From a virus: a DNA stretch of 38,724 bases. The notes beneath the pieces are model-generated. The model was not told the origin of the DNA. It saw only the letters and a list, made by a program, of their open reading frames with translations, and searched no databases. Both the position numbers and the translations under genes were made by a program. Location: positions 1 to 38,724 of the IMG/VR virus record IMGVR_UViG_3300044682_000028. The stretch is one strand, 5' to 3'. Position 1 is the stretch's first letter. Every line of letters begins with the position of its first letter. Shown here one piece after another: positions 17,507 through 24,781 of the stretch.

Positions 17507-18460
17507 ATGAATACGTCTCTCTGTCCCGTGCCGCGGCTGCAGTTCAGCGACTTGAACGGCGTGCCGCTGGCGGGCGGCTTCGTGTATACCTACGCGGCCG
17601 GCACGTCGACGCCGCAAGCCACGTACCAAGACTCGGCCGGCGCGACGCCTAACACCAATCCGATCGTTCTGGATTCGACGGGCTCGGCGCTGATCTGGCT
17701 CGCGGCGCTGAACTACAAAATTCAGCTGACGGATCTCAACGGCGTGGTGCAATGGACGGTCGACCAGGTCTCGAGCGTGTCGCAAACTGAGCTGCAGGGC
17801 TCGGGCTCGTTCTCCTCGCTGGCGGTCACGGGATCGGCGACGATCGGCGGTACGCTCGTCGTGACGGGCGCTGTCACGGCGCCGACGTTGACGGTCACGG
17901 GCTCGGCGAGTGTCAACGGAGCGCTGGCGGCGAATTCGTCGACGATCGCGGGGAATGCTTCCGTCGCCGGTACTTCCTCCGTGGGCGTCTCGGCGGTCTC
18001 GGGCAATGAGACGGTCGGCGGTACGCTCGTCGTCACGGGCATGGGCACGTTCGGCGACCTCACCGTCAACGGCGTGGAAATCGATGCGCTGATTACGTCC
18101 CTGATCCCGGTCGTAACAGCGGTCGCCGGCACGCTCATCATTACGAACGTCGCGACGGTCGGGAATTGGGTGATTTTCACGTTTGGCGCCACGGCCGGCA
18201 CGCGCGTACGGATCGCACTGGGGGCGGGCGGGGGATTGGCTACGGGCGCGTCCATTCCGATTCCGTCTGGTTTCTCGACGAGCGGCCTGATCGCGGGCGC
18301 GTCGGTCGATAGCGTCACGGCGACGAGTGGTAATCAGCTCTCGCACTTCAATGTTTCGGTCGCGGCGGGCGTCGTCACGGTCGCGGCCGGCGATGCGTCG
18401 GGGCACGTCTTCACGCCTACGGCGGCGTGGTGGGGCTTCTGCGTGCTGCAGGGCTACTAG
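17507..18460 (+). CDS. Tail fibre / adhesin protein
   Basis: This 317-residue protein starts at ATG 17507 with AAAGGA at 17494-17499. Residues 1-85 (PRLQFSDLNGVPLAGGFVYTY, then STPQATYQDSAGATPNTNPI and ALNYKIQLTDLNG) are the module that begins many phage fibres and spikes and anchors them to the virion. Residues 95-185 are short Gly/Thr/Val repeats; TIGGTLVVTGAVT and TVGGTLVVTGMGT are two copies. This suits a beta-solenoid or triple-stranded shaft. The last 130 residues look like a globular tip ending in WWGFCVLQGY. It is the last gene of the rightward late block, separated from the other fibre genes by the ejection genes. A receptor-binding role is inferred. Confidence 0.8.
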   Translation: MNTSLCPVPRLQFSDLNGVPLAGGFVYTYAAGTSTPQATYQDSAGATPNTNPIVLDSTGSALIWLAALNYKIQLTDLNGVVQWTVDQVSSVSQTELQGSGSFSSLAVTGSATIGGTLVVTGAVTAPTLTVTGSASVNGALAANSSTIAGNASVAGTSSVGVSAVSGNETVGGTLVVTGMGTFGDLTVNGVEIDALITSLIPVVTAVAGTLIITNVATVGNWVIFTFGATAGTRVRIALGAGGGLATGASIPIPSGFSTSGLIAGASVDSVTATSGNQLSHFNVSVAAGVVTVAAGDASGHVFTPTAAWWGFCVLQGY

Positions 18461-18478
18461 TTCACCTACGATCAACAG

Positions 18479-18652
18479 TTAACCTACGATTCTCGGCGCC
18501 GCTGGAAGGAACACGGGCGCGTCGTCGGCGACGGGCTCGATGTGCGCCTCTTCGTCCGCATACTGGGCGCGCTGCTGCGTGAGCCACATTTGCGCCTGGC
18601 GTTCGCCGGCCGTGCCGTAGTCCTCGCCTTCACACCACAATCGATAAGTCAT
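18479..18652 (-). CDS. Small acidic hypothetical protein
   Basis: This 57-residue protein (MTYRLWCEGEDYGTAGERQA at the start) is acidic and Gln-rich in its first half, with a Pro/Ala tail. I do not recognise it. Its ATG (18650-18652) overlaps the stop of the gene upstream in an ATGA arrangement, which supports it as a real coupled gene. It is the last gene of the leftward operon and converges with the fibre gene, leaving only 18 bases between the two stops. No hairpin terminator is visible there; the word cctacgat occurs twice (from 18465 and from 18483). Confidence 0.7.
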   Translation of the reverse strand: MTYRLWCEGEDYGTAGERQAQMWLTQQRAQYADEEAHIEPVADDAPVFLPAAPRIVG

Positions 18653-18819
18653 AAATCCAGCGGCGGCTCGTCGTCGCTACACACCAGGTCGGCGAAATGC
18701 GCGTACAGCGCGCGCATGCGGCAATCGAGGGCGTGTTCGGTATTGGCTCCCATCAGATGACACTGACAGAAGCGGCACAGCGTCGGCGCGCTCGGCTCTT
18801 CCTGTTCGCGGGTAGACAT
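18649..18819 (-). CDS. Small Cys/His-rich, probably zinc-binding protein
   Basis: This 56-residue protein has four Cys and two His in a compact pattern: Cys15, Cys18, Cys20, His21, His29 and Cys33 (CRFCQCHLMG, then EHALDC). That spacing could hold one zinc ion. The end is acidic (CSDDEPPLDL). It starts at ATG 18819 with no clear ribosome site, and ends overlapping the next gene. It belongs to the leftward operon downstream of the replication initiator. Small phage zinc proteins often bind host enzymes, but no function can be given here. Confidence 0.7.
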   Translation of the reverse strand: MSTREQEEPSAPTLCRFCQCHLMGANTEHALDCRMRALYAHFADLVCSDDEPPLDL

Positions 18820-18937
18820 AGGATTGTTTATCGGCCACTCTGAAAGATCCCGGCTGGTTTGGCGCGGGCTTCAGCGTGCGCACTAGAAATTATGTCAACC
18901 TTGCGCGGGCGCTTCCCTTCCCTCCCTGGCAAGCAAA

Positions 18938-19300
18938 TCATCCGGCGATCGCCCGTTGGACTTGCGCGACGGCGCGCGCGTGCGCGGCTTCCGCTTCGCC
19001 ATACGTCGACGTGCGCTCTTGCGCGACGATTTGCTGATCCGGTGAAAAGGCGATCGTTTCGAAGAGTAGCGGCGGCAGTTCCGGCCGAAAGATCCGCGCG
19101 ATATTCATGTCGACGCCGATGAATACGGTTGAAATCCAGTAACCGGCGAAGTTTTCCTGCTTGACGTAGCGCTCGGCTCGGTGCGCGAGTCGCCATTGCG
19201 TCCACTCTTCGAAATTGCGCGCTTTCACGGCCACGCGGTCGATAAGCATATAGAAATCCTCGTCGGTGATCTTGTGCCGCGGCGCTTCTTCGTCGCTCAT
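18938..19300 (-). CDS. Hypothetical protein of the leftward operon
   Basis: This 120-residue protein is mixed alpha/beta and well ordered by composition (ITDEDFYMLIDRVAVKARNF, then FEEWTQWRLAHRAERYV and IGVDMNIARIFRPELPP). I know of no named family. A GAGGTGA ribosome site lies about seven bases before ATG 19300. It follows the double-HTH gene by only 15 bases, so the two are surely cotranscribed. The 118 bases between its end and the next small gene hold nothing I can identify. Its good ribosome site and conserved-looking hydrophobic pattern argue for a real gene. Confidence 0.75.
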   Translation of the reverse strand: MSDEEAPRHKITDEDFYMLIDRVAVKARNFEEWTQWRLAHRAERYVKQENFAGYWISTVFIGVDMNIARIFRPELPPLLFETIAFSPDQQIVAQERTSTYGEAEAAHARAVAQVQRAIAG

Positions 19301-19315
19301 CGCATCACCTCGAGC

Positions 19316-19852
19316 TCATCCCTTAAACGCCTCCAAGCTCTTGCGCGCAATTCTCCACCCTCCTGATTTGCGCGCTTTCACCTTCCCGCTACGGATCAGC
19401 TGCAGTAAATCCGCGCGGGCGAAACCATACTCGCACGCCTCGGTAATCGTCAGCCAGAGCTTCTGCGTGACGGGTACGGCCGCGGGCGGCGGCGGCGCGA
19501 TCGCCCGGGTGAGCGATTGCTGCCATGTCTCGAGCAACTGATTGAAGAGCGCGACGGTCTTATCCGGCACGATCGGCACTAAGGCGGGGCGCGGCGGCGC
19601 GGCTTTACGCGGAGTTTCCGCGTCATTCCGCGTTTTCTCGATCGCGGGGCGTCCTTCACGCTGCAGGCGGCGCACATCGCCCGCGTCGTACATCCGTTCC
19701 GGCCGCTTCCCTTCGCGCGTCTGCCGCTTGAATTTCAAGAAACCGTGCTGCGTCCATTCCTGCAAAGTGCGCTGCTTAATGCCGAGAGCGCGCATGGTCT
19801 CCTCGGCGTCCATCCACTCGCTTGACAGCAAAGTGGGTTTCAATTCTGGCAT
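19316..19852 (-). CDS. DNA-binding protein with two MerR/excisionase-type HTH domains
   Basis: This 178-residue protein has two helix-turn-helix units of the MerR/excisionase type. The first is at about 14-62 (MDAEETMRALGIKQRTLQEW, then a KFKRQTREGKR wing and YDAGDVRRL). The second is at about 131-177 (LTITEACEYGFARADLLQLI, then a KVKARKSGGWRI wing). A Pro/Ala linker at 80-128 separates them. Such an arrangement could bridge two half-sites on DNA. GGAGGAGAGG just before ATG 19852 is the strongest ribosome site in this operon. Position downstream of the replication gene and near the integrase makes it a candidate excisionase or regulator. Neither role is proven. Confidence 0.8.
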   Translation of the reverse strand: MPELKPTLLSSEWMDAEETMRALGIKQRTLQEWTQHGFLKFKRQTREGKRPERMYDAGDVRRLQREGRPAIEKTRNDAETPRKAAPPRPALVPIVPDKTVALFNQLLETWQQSLTRAIAPPPPAAVPVTQKLWLTITEACEYGFARADLLQLIRSGKVKARKSGGWRIARKSLEAFKG

Positions 19853-19879
19853 TCTGCCTCTCCTCCAAAACTTAGTACT

Positions 19880-20209
19880 TCACTGCAGCGTCACGAGCGG
19901 GCCGGGCTCGGGCTCTTCGGGCGGCGGGTCGTTCTCCGCGTTGTAGCCGAGTTCGGCGCATTCGGCATGGGCGACGAAACCGTGCGAGCGTAACACCTCA
20001 ATCAAGGCGTCGGCGGTCTCGCGGGCGATCTGCGCGGATCGCGTGTCGCGGTCGTTCTGGGGATGGCGCAAGGCGAGCTGTAGATTTCCGCACACGTACA
20101 TGATCGCCATTAGGTCCCATCTCATCGGGAATTCAAAGAGCGGGTTTCCCTTCTCGGCGCGCTCACGGTCCATTCGTTGCATTAACTCTTCCATTGCTTC
20201 TCGCGTCAT
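19880..20209 (-). CDS. Hypothetical helical protein
   Basis: This 109-residue protein is mostly helical: MTREAMEELMQRMDRERAEK, then LMAIMYVCGNLQLALRHPQN and ARETADALIEVLRSHGFVA. It ends in a Pro/Glu-rich tail. GAGGTGA lies seven bases before ATG 20209, inside the previous gene, whose stop it overlaps by four bases. Related-looking proteins occur in phage early operons without known function. No motif for catalysis or metal binding is seen. Confidence 0.75.
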   Translation of the reverse strand: MTREAMEELMQRMDRERAEKGNPLFEFPMRWDLMAIMYVCGNLQLALRHPQNDRDTRSAQIARETADALIEVLRSHGFVAHAECAELGYNAENDPPPEEPEPGPLVTLQ

Positions 20210-20580
20210 AGCGTCACCTCGTTACACTTCGCACACCACCAACGGCCGCGGCCGATCGATTGCAGCGCCTGGCCGCTGAAGCAGCGCCGGCACGGCTGTA
20301 AATCGTGCTCGAGGGCGGCGAGCTCGCGCTGCTCGAGCTGGCTCCGGAGCTCGGCGTATTGTTCGCAGTGTCCGCGGAAGCTCTGCAGGCTCCAATCTTT
20401 CCAAGTCGGCCGAAACATGATCCAGCAATGGACTGCCTCATCGGGAATTTCGAAGTTGCCGGCGATCGCAAGCAACGTTTCGGCCGATTCCCGGAGCGCG
20501 ACGTCGTCGGCAAGGGCGGCGTTTGGAAGCGTCCGCAACGCGCTCACGATCAGGTCGACGGCTCCCTCGCGTAAGGTCAT
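20206..20580 (-). CDS. Small protein with a C-terminal zinc ribbon
   Basis: This 124-residue protein has an N-terminal helical part of about 90 residues and a C-terminal four-Cys ribbon: Cys97 and Cys100 (PCRRCF), Cys116 and Cys119 (WWCAKCN). The spacing fits a single zinc. It starts at ATG 20580, overlapping the previous stop, and ends overlapping the next gene. In a replication-region operon such ribbons often contact nucleic acid or polymerase. That is an inference; the family is not known to me. Confidence 0.75.
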   Translation of the reverse strand: MTLREGAVDLIVSALRTLPNAALADDVALRESAETLLAIAGNFEIPDEAVHCWIMFRPTWKDWSLQSFRGHCEQYAELRSQLEQRELAALEHDLQPCRRCFSGQALQSIGRGRWWCAKCNEVTL

Positions 20581-20900
20581 GCGGCGCTCTCGGGCGGCTT
20601 GCGCGGCGGGGCGCCGGCTCGCAGTCGCTGCAGCTCCTCGAGCAACGCCTGGGCGACGGCAACGTGTTCGTAATTAGTGACGCGCACGCGGGCTAGAATA
20701 CCCGATTCGCGCGTGCTCAAGTCGCGCCAGTTGATCCAAACGAAACGGACCCCATGGGTACTCTCTTCGTGGGTCCACAACGCAAAGGCGAGCGGGCTGG
20801 CGGGCTGGCGCTGCTGCCAGATGCGGCGCAACGTGTCGACGGCTTCGGCCGCGGCGCTCGGCGGGCGTTTGTGGATCCGAACGAGTTGGGCCGTCCTCAT
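20577..20900 (-). CDS. Hypothetical protein following the replication initiator
   Basis: This 107-residue protein starts at ATG 20900, four bases inside the end of the initiator gene (ATGA overlap), with GGTGAAGAG a few bases upstream; an upstream in-frame ATG at 21053 is ignored because it lies inside the initiator. Residues 40-80 look like a beta-rich core (SPLAFALWTHEESTHGVRF, then VWINWRDLSTRESGILARV). The end is helical and then Pro-rich. In lambda this place belongs to the helicase loader P, but I see no AAA or P-like feature, and at this size it cannot be a full loader. Confidence 0.72.
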   Translation of the reverse strand: MRTAQLVRIHKRPPSAAAEAVDTLRRIWQQRQPASPLAFALWTHEESTHGVRFVWINWRDLSTRESGILARVRVTNYEHVAVAQALLEELQRLRAGAPPRKPPESAA

Positions 20901-21787
20901 AGGCTCTTCACCTGGGCAAATTGCGACGTGTACTGGCGCGTATCGGTGCTTTCGGCGCGGCCGGGCGGCATGCGCTGCAAATCGTCGACGGCGCCACGCA
21001 TGGACATGACGATGTAACCGAAGGTCTTGGCGGTCTCGGGGTGTTTGACCCAAGCTCGCAAGGTCGACTCGACTTTGTCGAGCACTCTTTTCACCTGGCC
21101 GCGGTCGCCGGCAATGCGCGCAAGCTCCCTGGTCGCGTTTCGCACGGTCGGCTCGTCTGGTTGCAGTTCATACCCGGATTTGGCGACCGTATAGCGGAAC
21201 TCGTCGGCGAGTTCTTGCTCGAGAGAAGGGTTTGGGTTGGGTTTGGGCTGCGGCGGCTGCTCGTCACAGCTAGCTGTCTTATAGCTAGCTTTTTTAAGAG
21301 CTAATGATGCGTCGCCGGAAGTGGGCGGTTTTCCGTCCACAAGTGGCGGGTTTTCCGTCCACTCACTGGGCGGTTTTCCGTCCAGAAGTGGCTGGTTTTC
21401 CGTCCACTCACTGGGCGGTTTTCCGTCCAGAAGTGGCTGGTTTTCCGTCCACTCACTGGGCGGTTTTCCGTCCACTGGTGGCGGGTTTTCCGTCCACTTC
21501 ACGAACGAGTGGAGCTTCGCTGTGTCGAGTCGGCAGAGTAACGGCTTGCCGCGCTGGCCGCTGCCGGGCGCCGGCACGAGCACGCCATAGCGTTCGATCA
21601 ACTCGTGTTTCTTCTTGCGGACGGTCTCACGGTCCAAGTACGTCAACGCGACACACTCGCGCTCGCTGAGGTCGATAAAACCGTCCGGCGTGCGCGGCGC
21701 TTGGGCGTGCGCGGTGAGCACGGCCACAAGTCGCATATCCTCGAAGAATTTCAGCCACGCTTTCGGCAAGCAAAGGAAGTCGCTCAC
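20897..21787 (-). CDS. Replication initiator, lambda-O-like in architecture
   Basis: This 296-residue protein (lambda O is 299) has an N-terminal winged-helix-like domain (about 1-92: FLCLPKAWLKFFEDM, then ALTYLDRETVRKKKHELIER and a YGVLVPAPGSGQRGKPL wing). Residues 98-154 are WTENP/DGKPP repeats encoded by the iterons. A basic/polar linker follows, then a helical C-terminal domain (about 185-270: EFRYTVAKSGYEL, then VKRVLDKVESTLRAWV). It starts at GTG 21787, overlapping the upstream stop (GTGA). The origin lies inside the gene, as in lambda. By analogy the N-terminal domain binds the iterons and the C-terminal part recruits the host helicase. No helicase or primase gene is visible, so host replication proteins are presumably used. 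Confidence 0.82.
   Translation of the reverse strand: MSDFLCLPKAWLKFFEDMRLVAVLTAHAQAPRTPDGFIDLSERECVALTYLDRETVRKKKHELIERYGVLVPAPGSGQRGKPLLCRLDTAKLHSFVKWTENPPPVDGKPPSEWTENQPLLDGKPPSEWTENQPLLDGKPPSEWTENPPLVDGKPPTSGDASLALKKASYKTASCDEQPPQPKPNPNPSLEQELADEFRYTVAKSGYELQPDEPTVRNATRELARIAGDRGQVKRVLDKVESTLRAWVKHPETAKTFGYIVMSMRGAVDDLQRMPPGRAESTDTRQYTSQFAQVKSL
21266..21496 (-). other. Putative replication origin: eight iterons plus A+T-rich stretch
   Basis: The 13-base word TGGACGGAAAACC (- strand) occurs eight times without mismatch. On the + strand the copies start at 21327, 21349, 21372, 21394, 21417, 21439, 21462 and 21484. The spacing alternates 22 and 23 bases, about two helical turns. Downstream in gene direction (21266-21310) the DNA becomes A+T-rich for this genome. 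It includes a perfect 12-base palindrome, acagctagctgt (21266-21277), a second agctagct at 21283-21290 and a T tract. Initiator gene, iterons and A+T-rich element in this order copy the lambda origin. Confidence 0.85.
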
Positions 21788-22182
21788 TGGGCGCCTCCTC
21801 GACGAGCTTCGCGACGAGTTTGCGCGCGTCGGACAGCTTCTCGTCTGAGCTGTTTCCGGCGCTCTTCGTGGTTCGCGATGGCGCGGCGGGCCTGGCGCGA
21901 ATTGATAACCGGAAAGGTCTCGCCGGGGTCTGGGCACGAGCGCAAAACGATGTGTACGTTTCGCCCGGTTGAAACATCGAAAACGGTCTTGATGTAGCCG
22001 GCCTCATTTAAGCGGCGCACGGCGCGGTGAATGGTTCGCAAGCCTAACTCGAGGATTGCGGCAAGCTTAGGCGCGGCATGGCACCCAGAGGTCAGCGGGG
22101 CGGGGTCTTGGATGAGATAGTCGAGTAGTTTTCGCTCGGCTCGACTAAGTACTATTCCTGTGCCTGAAAACGCACGGTACAC
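21784..22182 (-). CDS. Winged-helix DNA-binding protein, first gene of the replication operon
   Basis: This 132-residue protein has a winged-helix domain at about 12-80: LSRAERKLLDYLIQD, then KLAAILELGLRTIHRAVRRL as the recognition helix and AGYIKTVFDVSTGRNVHIVL as the wing. The last 40 residues are very basic (many Arg) and helical. It starts at GTG 22182 with AAGAGGAG upstream, and its stop overlaps the initiator's GTG by three bases. As the first gene after the control region it may autoregulate the operon or assist the initiator at the origin. It could also be a divergent primosome protein. Function is not settled. Confidence 0.8.
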   Translation of the reverse strand: MYRAFSGTGIVLSRAERKLLDYLIQDPAPLTSGCHAAPKLAAILELGLRTIHRAVRRLNEAGYIKTVFDVSTGRNVHIVLRSCPDPGETFPVINSRQARRAIANHEERRKQLRREAVRRAQTRREARRGGAQ

Positions 22183-22485
22183 GGGTCGGCTCCTCTTGTG
22201 GTTGGGCCGGAAACCGTTGCATCATGAAGGTAATCGCAGCGGGCATTTTCCGACGCTGCGGTCTCCGGCGTTTCGCAATTCTTCCGCTTTGAGCCGTTCA
22301 AACTTTTGCGGGTAAGAGACGGCTCGAGCGGTTTGTTTACGGGGACGCCGAGAGTTCAGCGAAGCCCGCTTGCTTCAATCTCGATAAGATGAAGCTGTCC
22401 GGTTAGATACTCCTTTGGTGATACTTGTCAGTCCTGGTTCTATCACGCCTCGACAACAAGACATTATCCCGATAAGCTGTGGACC
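22183..22485. promoter_or_regulatory. Divergent control region between replication operon and integrase
   Basis: These 303 bases separate two divergent genes, so both promoters must lie here. I cannot identify clear -35/-10 pairs. Visible elements are an inverted repeat cgcagcg (22235-22241) / cgctgcg (22254-22260) with a 12-base gap, and the word cgataag twice (22382-22388 and 22470-22476), each near agctgt. These could be operators or integrase arm sites. No open frame of interest is seen. Confidence 0.5.
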
Positions 22486-23466
22486 ATGTCCACTCTCCCC
22501 GTACCACCCGAACAGACGACGCTGTTCGAAACTGGTGTAGACGTGTCATCCGTCCGTGCCGTGAGGGATCGCTTGTTAAAGTCTGCCCATGCTCACAATA
22601 CTGTCCGCGCCTATGCGTTCGCCTGGCGCTCTTTTCGCGCCTGGTGTGTCGACGCTGGCCGGGCTTCTCTGCCCGCTTCTCCCGATACCTTAACGCTGTT
22701 CGCGGCTTGGTGCGTCGAGCAAGGCTTCCGGCTGCAGACGATTCAATTGCGACTGGCCGCAATCCTGCGCTATCACGTCGAAGCGGGTCTGCCGACGCCG
22801 ATGGACGACTCGGTGCGCGAATTACTCGCCAGTGCGGCGCGGGAGAAGCGCGAACCAAAGGCCGGTAAGGCGGCGTTAACGCTGCGGCAATTGCGGCGCA
22901 TGTGTACCTTGCTGCAGAACGATGCGAGCACCATCAGCACGCGCGATTGTGCTTTGCTGCTGCTCGGCTTTGCGGCCGGTTGGCGGCGTTCCTCGCTCGC
23001 TTCGCTCGATCTCTCCGATGTGGACTTTCGGCGCCGCGGTATGCTCGTCGTTCTGCGTTCCTCGAAGACCGATCAAGAGGGCCGCGGCTTGCTGGTCGGC
23101 ATTCCGTACGGCGACTCGGAGCTCACCTGTCCGGTACGTGCGCTCAAGGCCTGGGTGAAGGTGCGCGGCAGTTGGCCGGGTCCGTTGTTTACGCGCGTCT
23201 CGCAGATCGGCAACGTCTTGAGCAAAGGGCTGACGGGCGAAACCGTCAATGATCGCGTGAAGCGGGCGTTACTGCGTATCGGCGTCAATCCCGACGCCTA
23301 CGGGGCGCATTCGCTGCGCGCCGGCTATGCGACAACGGCCGCGGAAGCGGGCGCCTCAGATATCGCCATCATGCAGCGGGCGGGCTGGAAGTCGATGCAA
23401 ACGGTATTGCGTTACGTGCGGCCGGCGCGAGCGTTTCGGGCGAATCCGATGCGCGGCGTCCTCTAA
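22486..23466 (+). CDS. int: Tyrosine-type integrase
   Basis: This 326-residue tyrosine recombinase marks the phage as temperate. The N-terminal core-binding domain spans about 20-115 (SAHAHNTVRAYAFAWRSF). The catalytic domain shows the expected residues: Arg167 in GWRRSSL, Lys194 in RSSKTDQEG, His275-x-x-Arg278 in HSLRAG, Trp301 in GWKS, taking the place of the second His, and the nucleophile Tyr310 in VLRYVR. The length is normal for a simple XerC/D-like or phage integrase without a large arm-binding domain. ATG 22486 is used. It is transcribed away from the replication operon and ends before two terminators. The attachment site is not identified. Confidence 0.95.
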   Translation: MSTLPVPPEQTTLFETGVDVSSVRAVRDRLLKSAHAHNTVRAYAFAWRSFRAWCVDAGRASLPASPDTLTLFAAWCVEQGFRLQTIQLRLAAILRYHVEAGLPTPMDDSVRELLASAAREKREPKAGKAALTLRQLRRMCTLLQNDASTISTRDCALLLLGFAAGWRRSSLASLDLSDVDFRRRGMLVVLRSSKTDQEGRGLLVGIPYGDSELTCPVRALKAWVKVRGSWPGPLFTRVSQIGNVLSKGLTGETVNDRVKRALLRIGVNPDAYGAHSLRAGYATTAAEAGASDIAIMQRAGWKSMQTVLRYVRPARAFRANPMRGVL

Positions 23467-23634
23467 AAATCTCGTGCCTGCGGCGGGCGGCGAAGCGCGA
23501 CCGATTCAGGCTGATAGTCCACATCTCCCCTCGTCGGCCGGCTTCGCTTCCGCATTCTCCATGCTACGCGGGCAGTCCTTTTGTGTGGCATCCTGAAAGT
23601 ACTCCTAGAAGCTTGGAACTGTTTACCTGTGGGC

Positions 23635-23677
23635 GCGGGCGCCGTTTCCGAATCCGGCGTCCGCGCTTCTTTGTTTT
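23635..23677 (+). terminator. Intrinsic terminator after integrase
   Basis: The arms gcgggcgccg (23635-23644) and cggcgtccgc (23655-23664) pair over ten bases with one G-T pair, around a ten-base loop. A T-rich tail follows (23665-23677). It would stop the integrase transcript. Confidence 0.75.
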
Positions 23678-23689
23678 CAGACGCAAAAA

Positions 23690-23713
23690 AGCCCGGCGTT
23701 TGACGGCCGGGCT
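23690..23713 (-). terminator. Intrinsic terminator of the leftward operon
   Basis: The arms agcccggc (23690-23697) and gccgggct (23706-23713) form a perfect eight-base stem. On the - strand it is followed by six T (complement of 23685-23690), a strong signal for transcription coming from 26,581. On the + strand the tail is only ctcttt, so it may also act weakly there. Confidence 0.85.
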
Positions 23714-23892
23714 CTTTCGTCAACGGCGACGCTTACGGCATGGGCAAGCGAACCGTTAACACTCAGGTCTATCGATCGGTTTCAATCCACACAGCGCACG
23801 CCGGAAAACTGCCCGGTTACTTCGGCTCCTTGGATCTGCTTCAATGAGGCCGGCGCACTGCGGATTCTTAGGTTAGCAGAGCGCTACGCAAT

Positions 23893-24159
23893 TCAGCGCG
23901 CCGTCTCGAGCTCCGCGTCGTCGTCGAGCGGGTCGCCGTAATCGTCGCGCTTCGCGCGTTCGGACATGAGCGCGGCGGCTAGGTCGTAGCAGCGCTGCGC
24001 GACTACCGCACATTGAATAGGGAACCGAGGCGTCACCAATCGCGCATCTTCGGCCATGAGGGCAAGCACGGCGGGCAACGCGGCGACGACGTAGCGCTCG
24101 AGCGTCGCGCGCGCTTCCTCATCGCTGGCGCTGATTACAGGTCTAGTAAAGGGCTTCAT
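23893..24159 (-). CDS. Small helical hypothetical protein
   Basis: This 88-residue protein (SDEEARATLERYVVAALPAV, then LALMAEDARLVTPRFPIQC and YDLAAALMSERAKRDDYGDP) is helical with an acidic end. It is the last gene of the second leftward operon, 180 bases before the terminator at 23690. ATG 24159 overlaps the stop of the upstream gene by four bases; the much longer upstream in-frame extension is rejected because it overlaps that gene entirely. Similar small proteins occur in phage early regions without known roles. Confidence 0.72.
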   Translation of the reverse strand: MKPFTRPVISASDEEARATLERYVVAALPAVLALMAEDARLVTPRFPIQCAVVAQRCYDLAAALMSERAKRDDYGDPLDDDAELETAR

Positions 24160-24482
24160 CGAGGGCGCTGGCGGTTTCGGGCGGCGGCGCCTTTTTTCGC
24201 GGTGCGGATTCGTTGGCGTCGCGGGACTTTCGCGTAAGCGGTGCGCCGTACTTCGGGGTCGGCGCGATGGCAACCGCAAGAGACGTGCCGGCCGTTTTTC
24301 AAGCGCGTGTCTCGGGCGATGGTGCGTTGATTGCACGGTTTTCCATCGGGCCGGGGTCGTTTGCAGCGGCACTTCCAAAGGCCGTGCGCTCCTCCTCTCG
24401 CGTCCTGTTCCAAGCGTTCCAGATAGAGGACTTCCAAGTATCCGTAGACATGGCCGGTCAGGTCTTCTCGTTGTGGGGGCAT
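24156..24482 (-). CDS. Cys-rich protein of a common phage zinc-binding type
   Basis: This 108-residue protein starts with DLTGHVYGYLEVLYLERLEQ and continues to LWKCRCK and VSCGCH. This pattern (LTGxxxGxLxVL, then WxCxC, then SCGC) recurs in small phage proteins, some of them linked to AP2/HNH homing-type genes. Cys38, Cys40, Cys50, Cys69 and Cys71 may bind zinc. No HNH or AP2 domain follows here; the C-terminus is Arg/Lys-rich instead. A nucleic-acid-binding role is plausible. It overlaps the next gene by four bases. Confidence 0.72.
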   Translation of the reverse strand: MPPQREDLTGHVYGYLEVLYLERLEQDARGGAHGLWKCRCKRPRPDGKPCNQRTIARDTRLKNGRHVSCGCHRADPEVRRTAYAKVPRRQRIRTAKKGAAARNRQRPR

Positions 24483-24535
24483 GGCAGAATACCGGCCTCA
24501 TTCTATCTAGCTTTAATGAGGCCGCAATCGGGTTA

Positions 24536-24781
24536 CTAGGTGGTGACTTCACCGCGCAATACGTATTGCTTGCCCCATCCCAAGATCTCGCCCTTTGCGC
24601 TGAAGGGAGTGGCCTCTATGTATACATTCGGGTAGTCCGCTGCATTGCTATAGAAGCGCTTGAAACAAGCAACCGCAAACTCATACGTTTCAAACCACTC
24701 AGCGTATGTGTTCTCAGTGCGCGCACAGTCCCAAACGAGTTGATAGCGGAGGTGCTCGGAATCGTTGAATTTAGCGTACAT
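24536..24781 (-). CDS. Hypothetical protein of low GC content
   Basis: This 81-residue protein (YAKFNDSEHLRYQLVWDCA, then FETYEFAVACFKRFYSNAAD and VYIEATPFSAKGEILGWGK) is a compact alpha/beta protein with many aromatic residues. ATG 24781 is chosen because GGAGA lies six bases upstream; an ATG at 24805 would swallow that site. Two 60-base lines I counted inside it are 45 and 50 percent GC, well below the neighbours, which suggests recent acquisition. It overlaps the next gene upstream by 11 bases. I do not recognise a family. Confidence 0.72.
   Translation of the reverse strand: MYAKFNDSEHLRYQLVWDCARTENTYAEWFETYEFAVACFKRFYSNAADYPNVYIEATPFSAKGEILGWGKQYVLRGEVTT

Larger units (their letters stand above)
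23467..23892. other. Noncoding stretch after integrase, possible attP region
   Basis: No credible gene lies in these 426 bases; the only long frame (- strand) runs through both terminators. They hold two hairpin terminators (23635-23677 and 23690-23713). A 180-base tail follows with short A/T-richer words and weak inverted repeats, such as gaaccg near 23750 against cggttt near 23777. Phage attachment sites often lie just past the integrase gene. With no host sequence the core cannot be named. Confidence 0.4.

Noticed and set aside
21304-21669. + strand frames with repeated FPSTHWAVFR peptides
   Set aside because: These are translations of the iterons on the wrong strand; the initiator on the - strand has domain-like ends on both sides.
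22400-22485. Promoter for integrase (TTGTCA near 22424)
   Set aside because: No -10 box lies at a suitable distance, so it is not called.
23775-23800. tRNA T-arm or CRISPR-repeat-like word gtttcaatccacac
   Set aside because: It occurs once, with no acceptor or anticodon stem around it and no spacer array.
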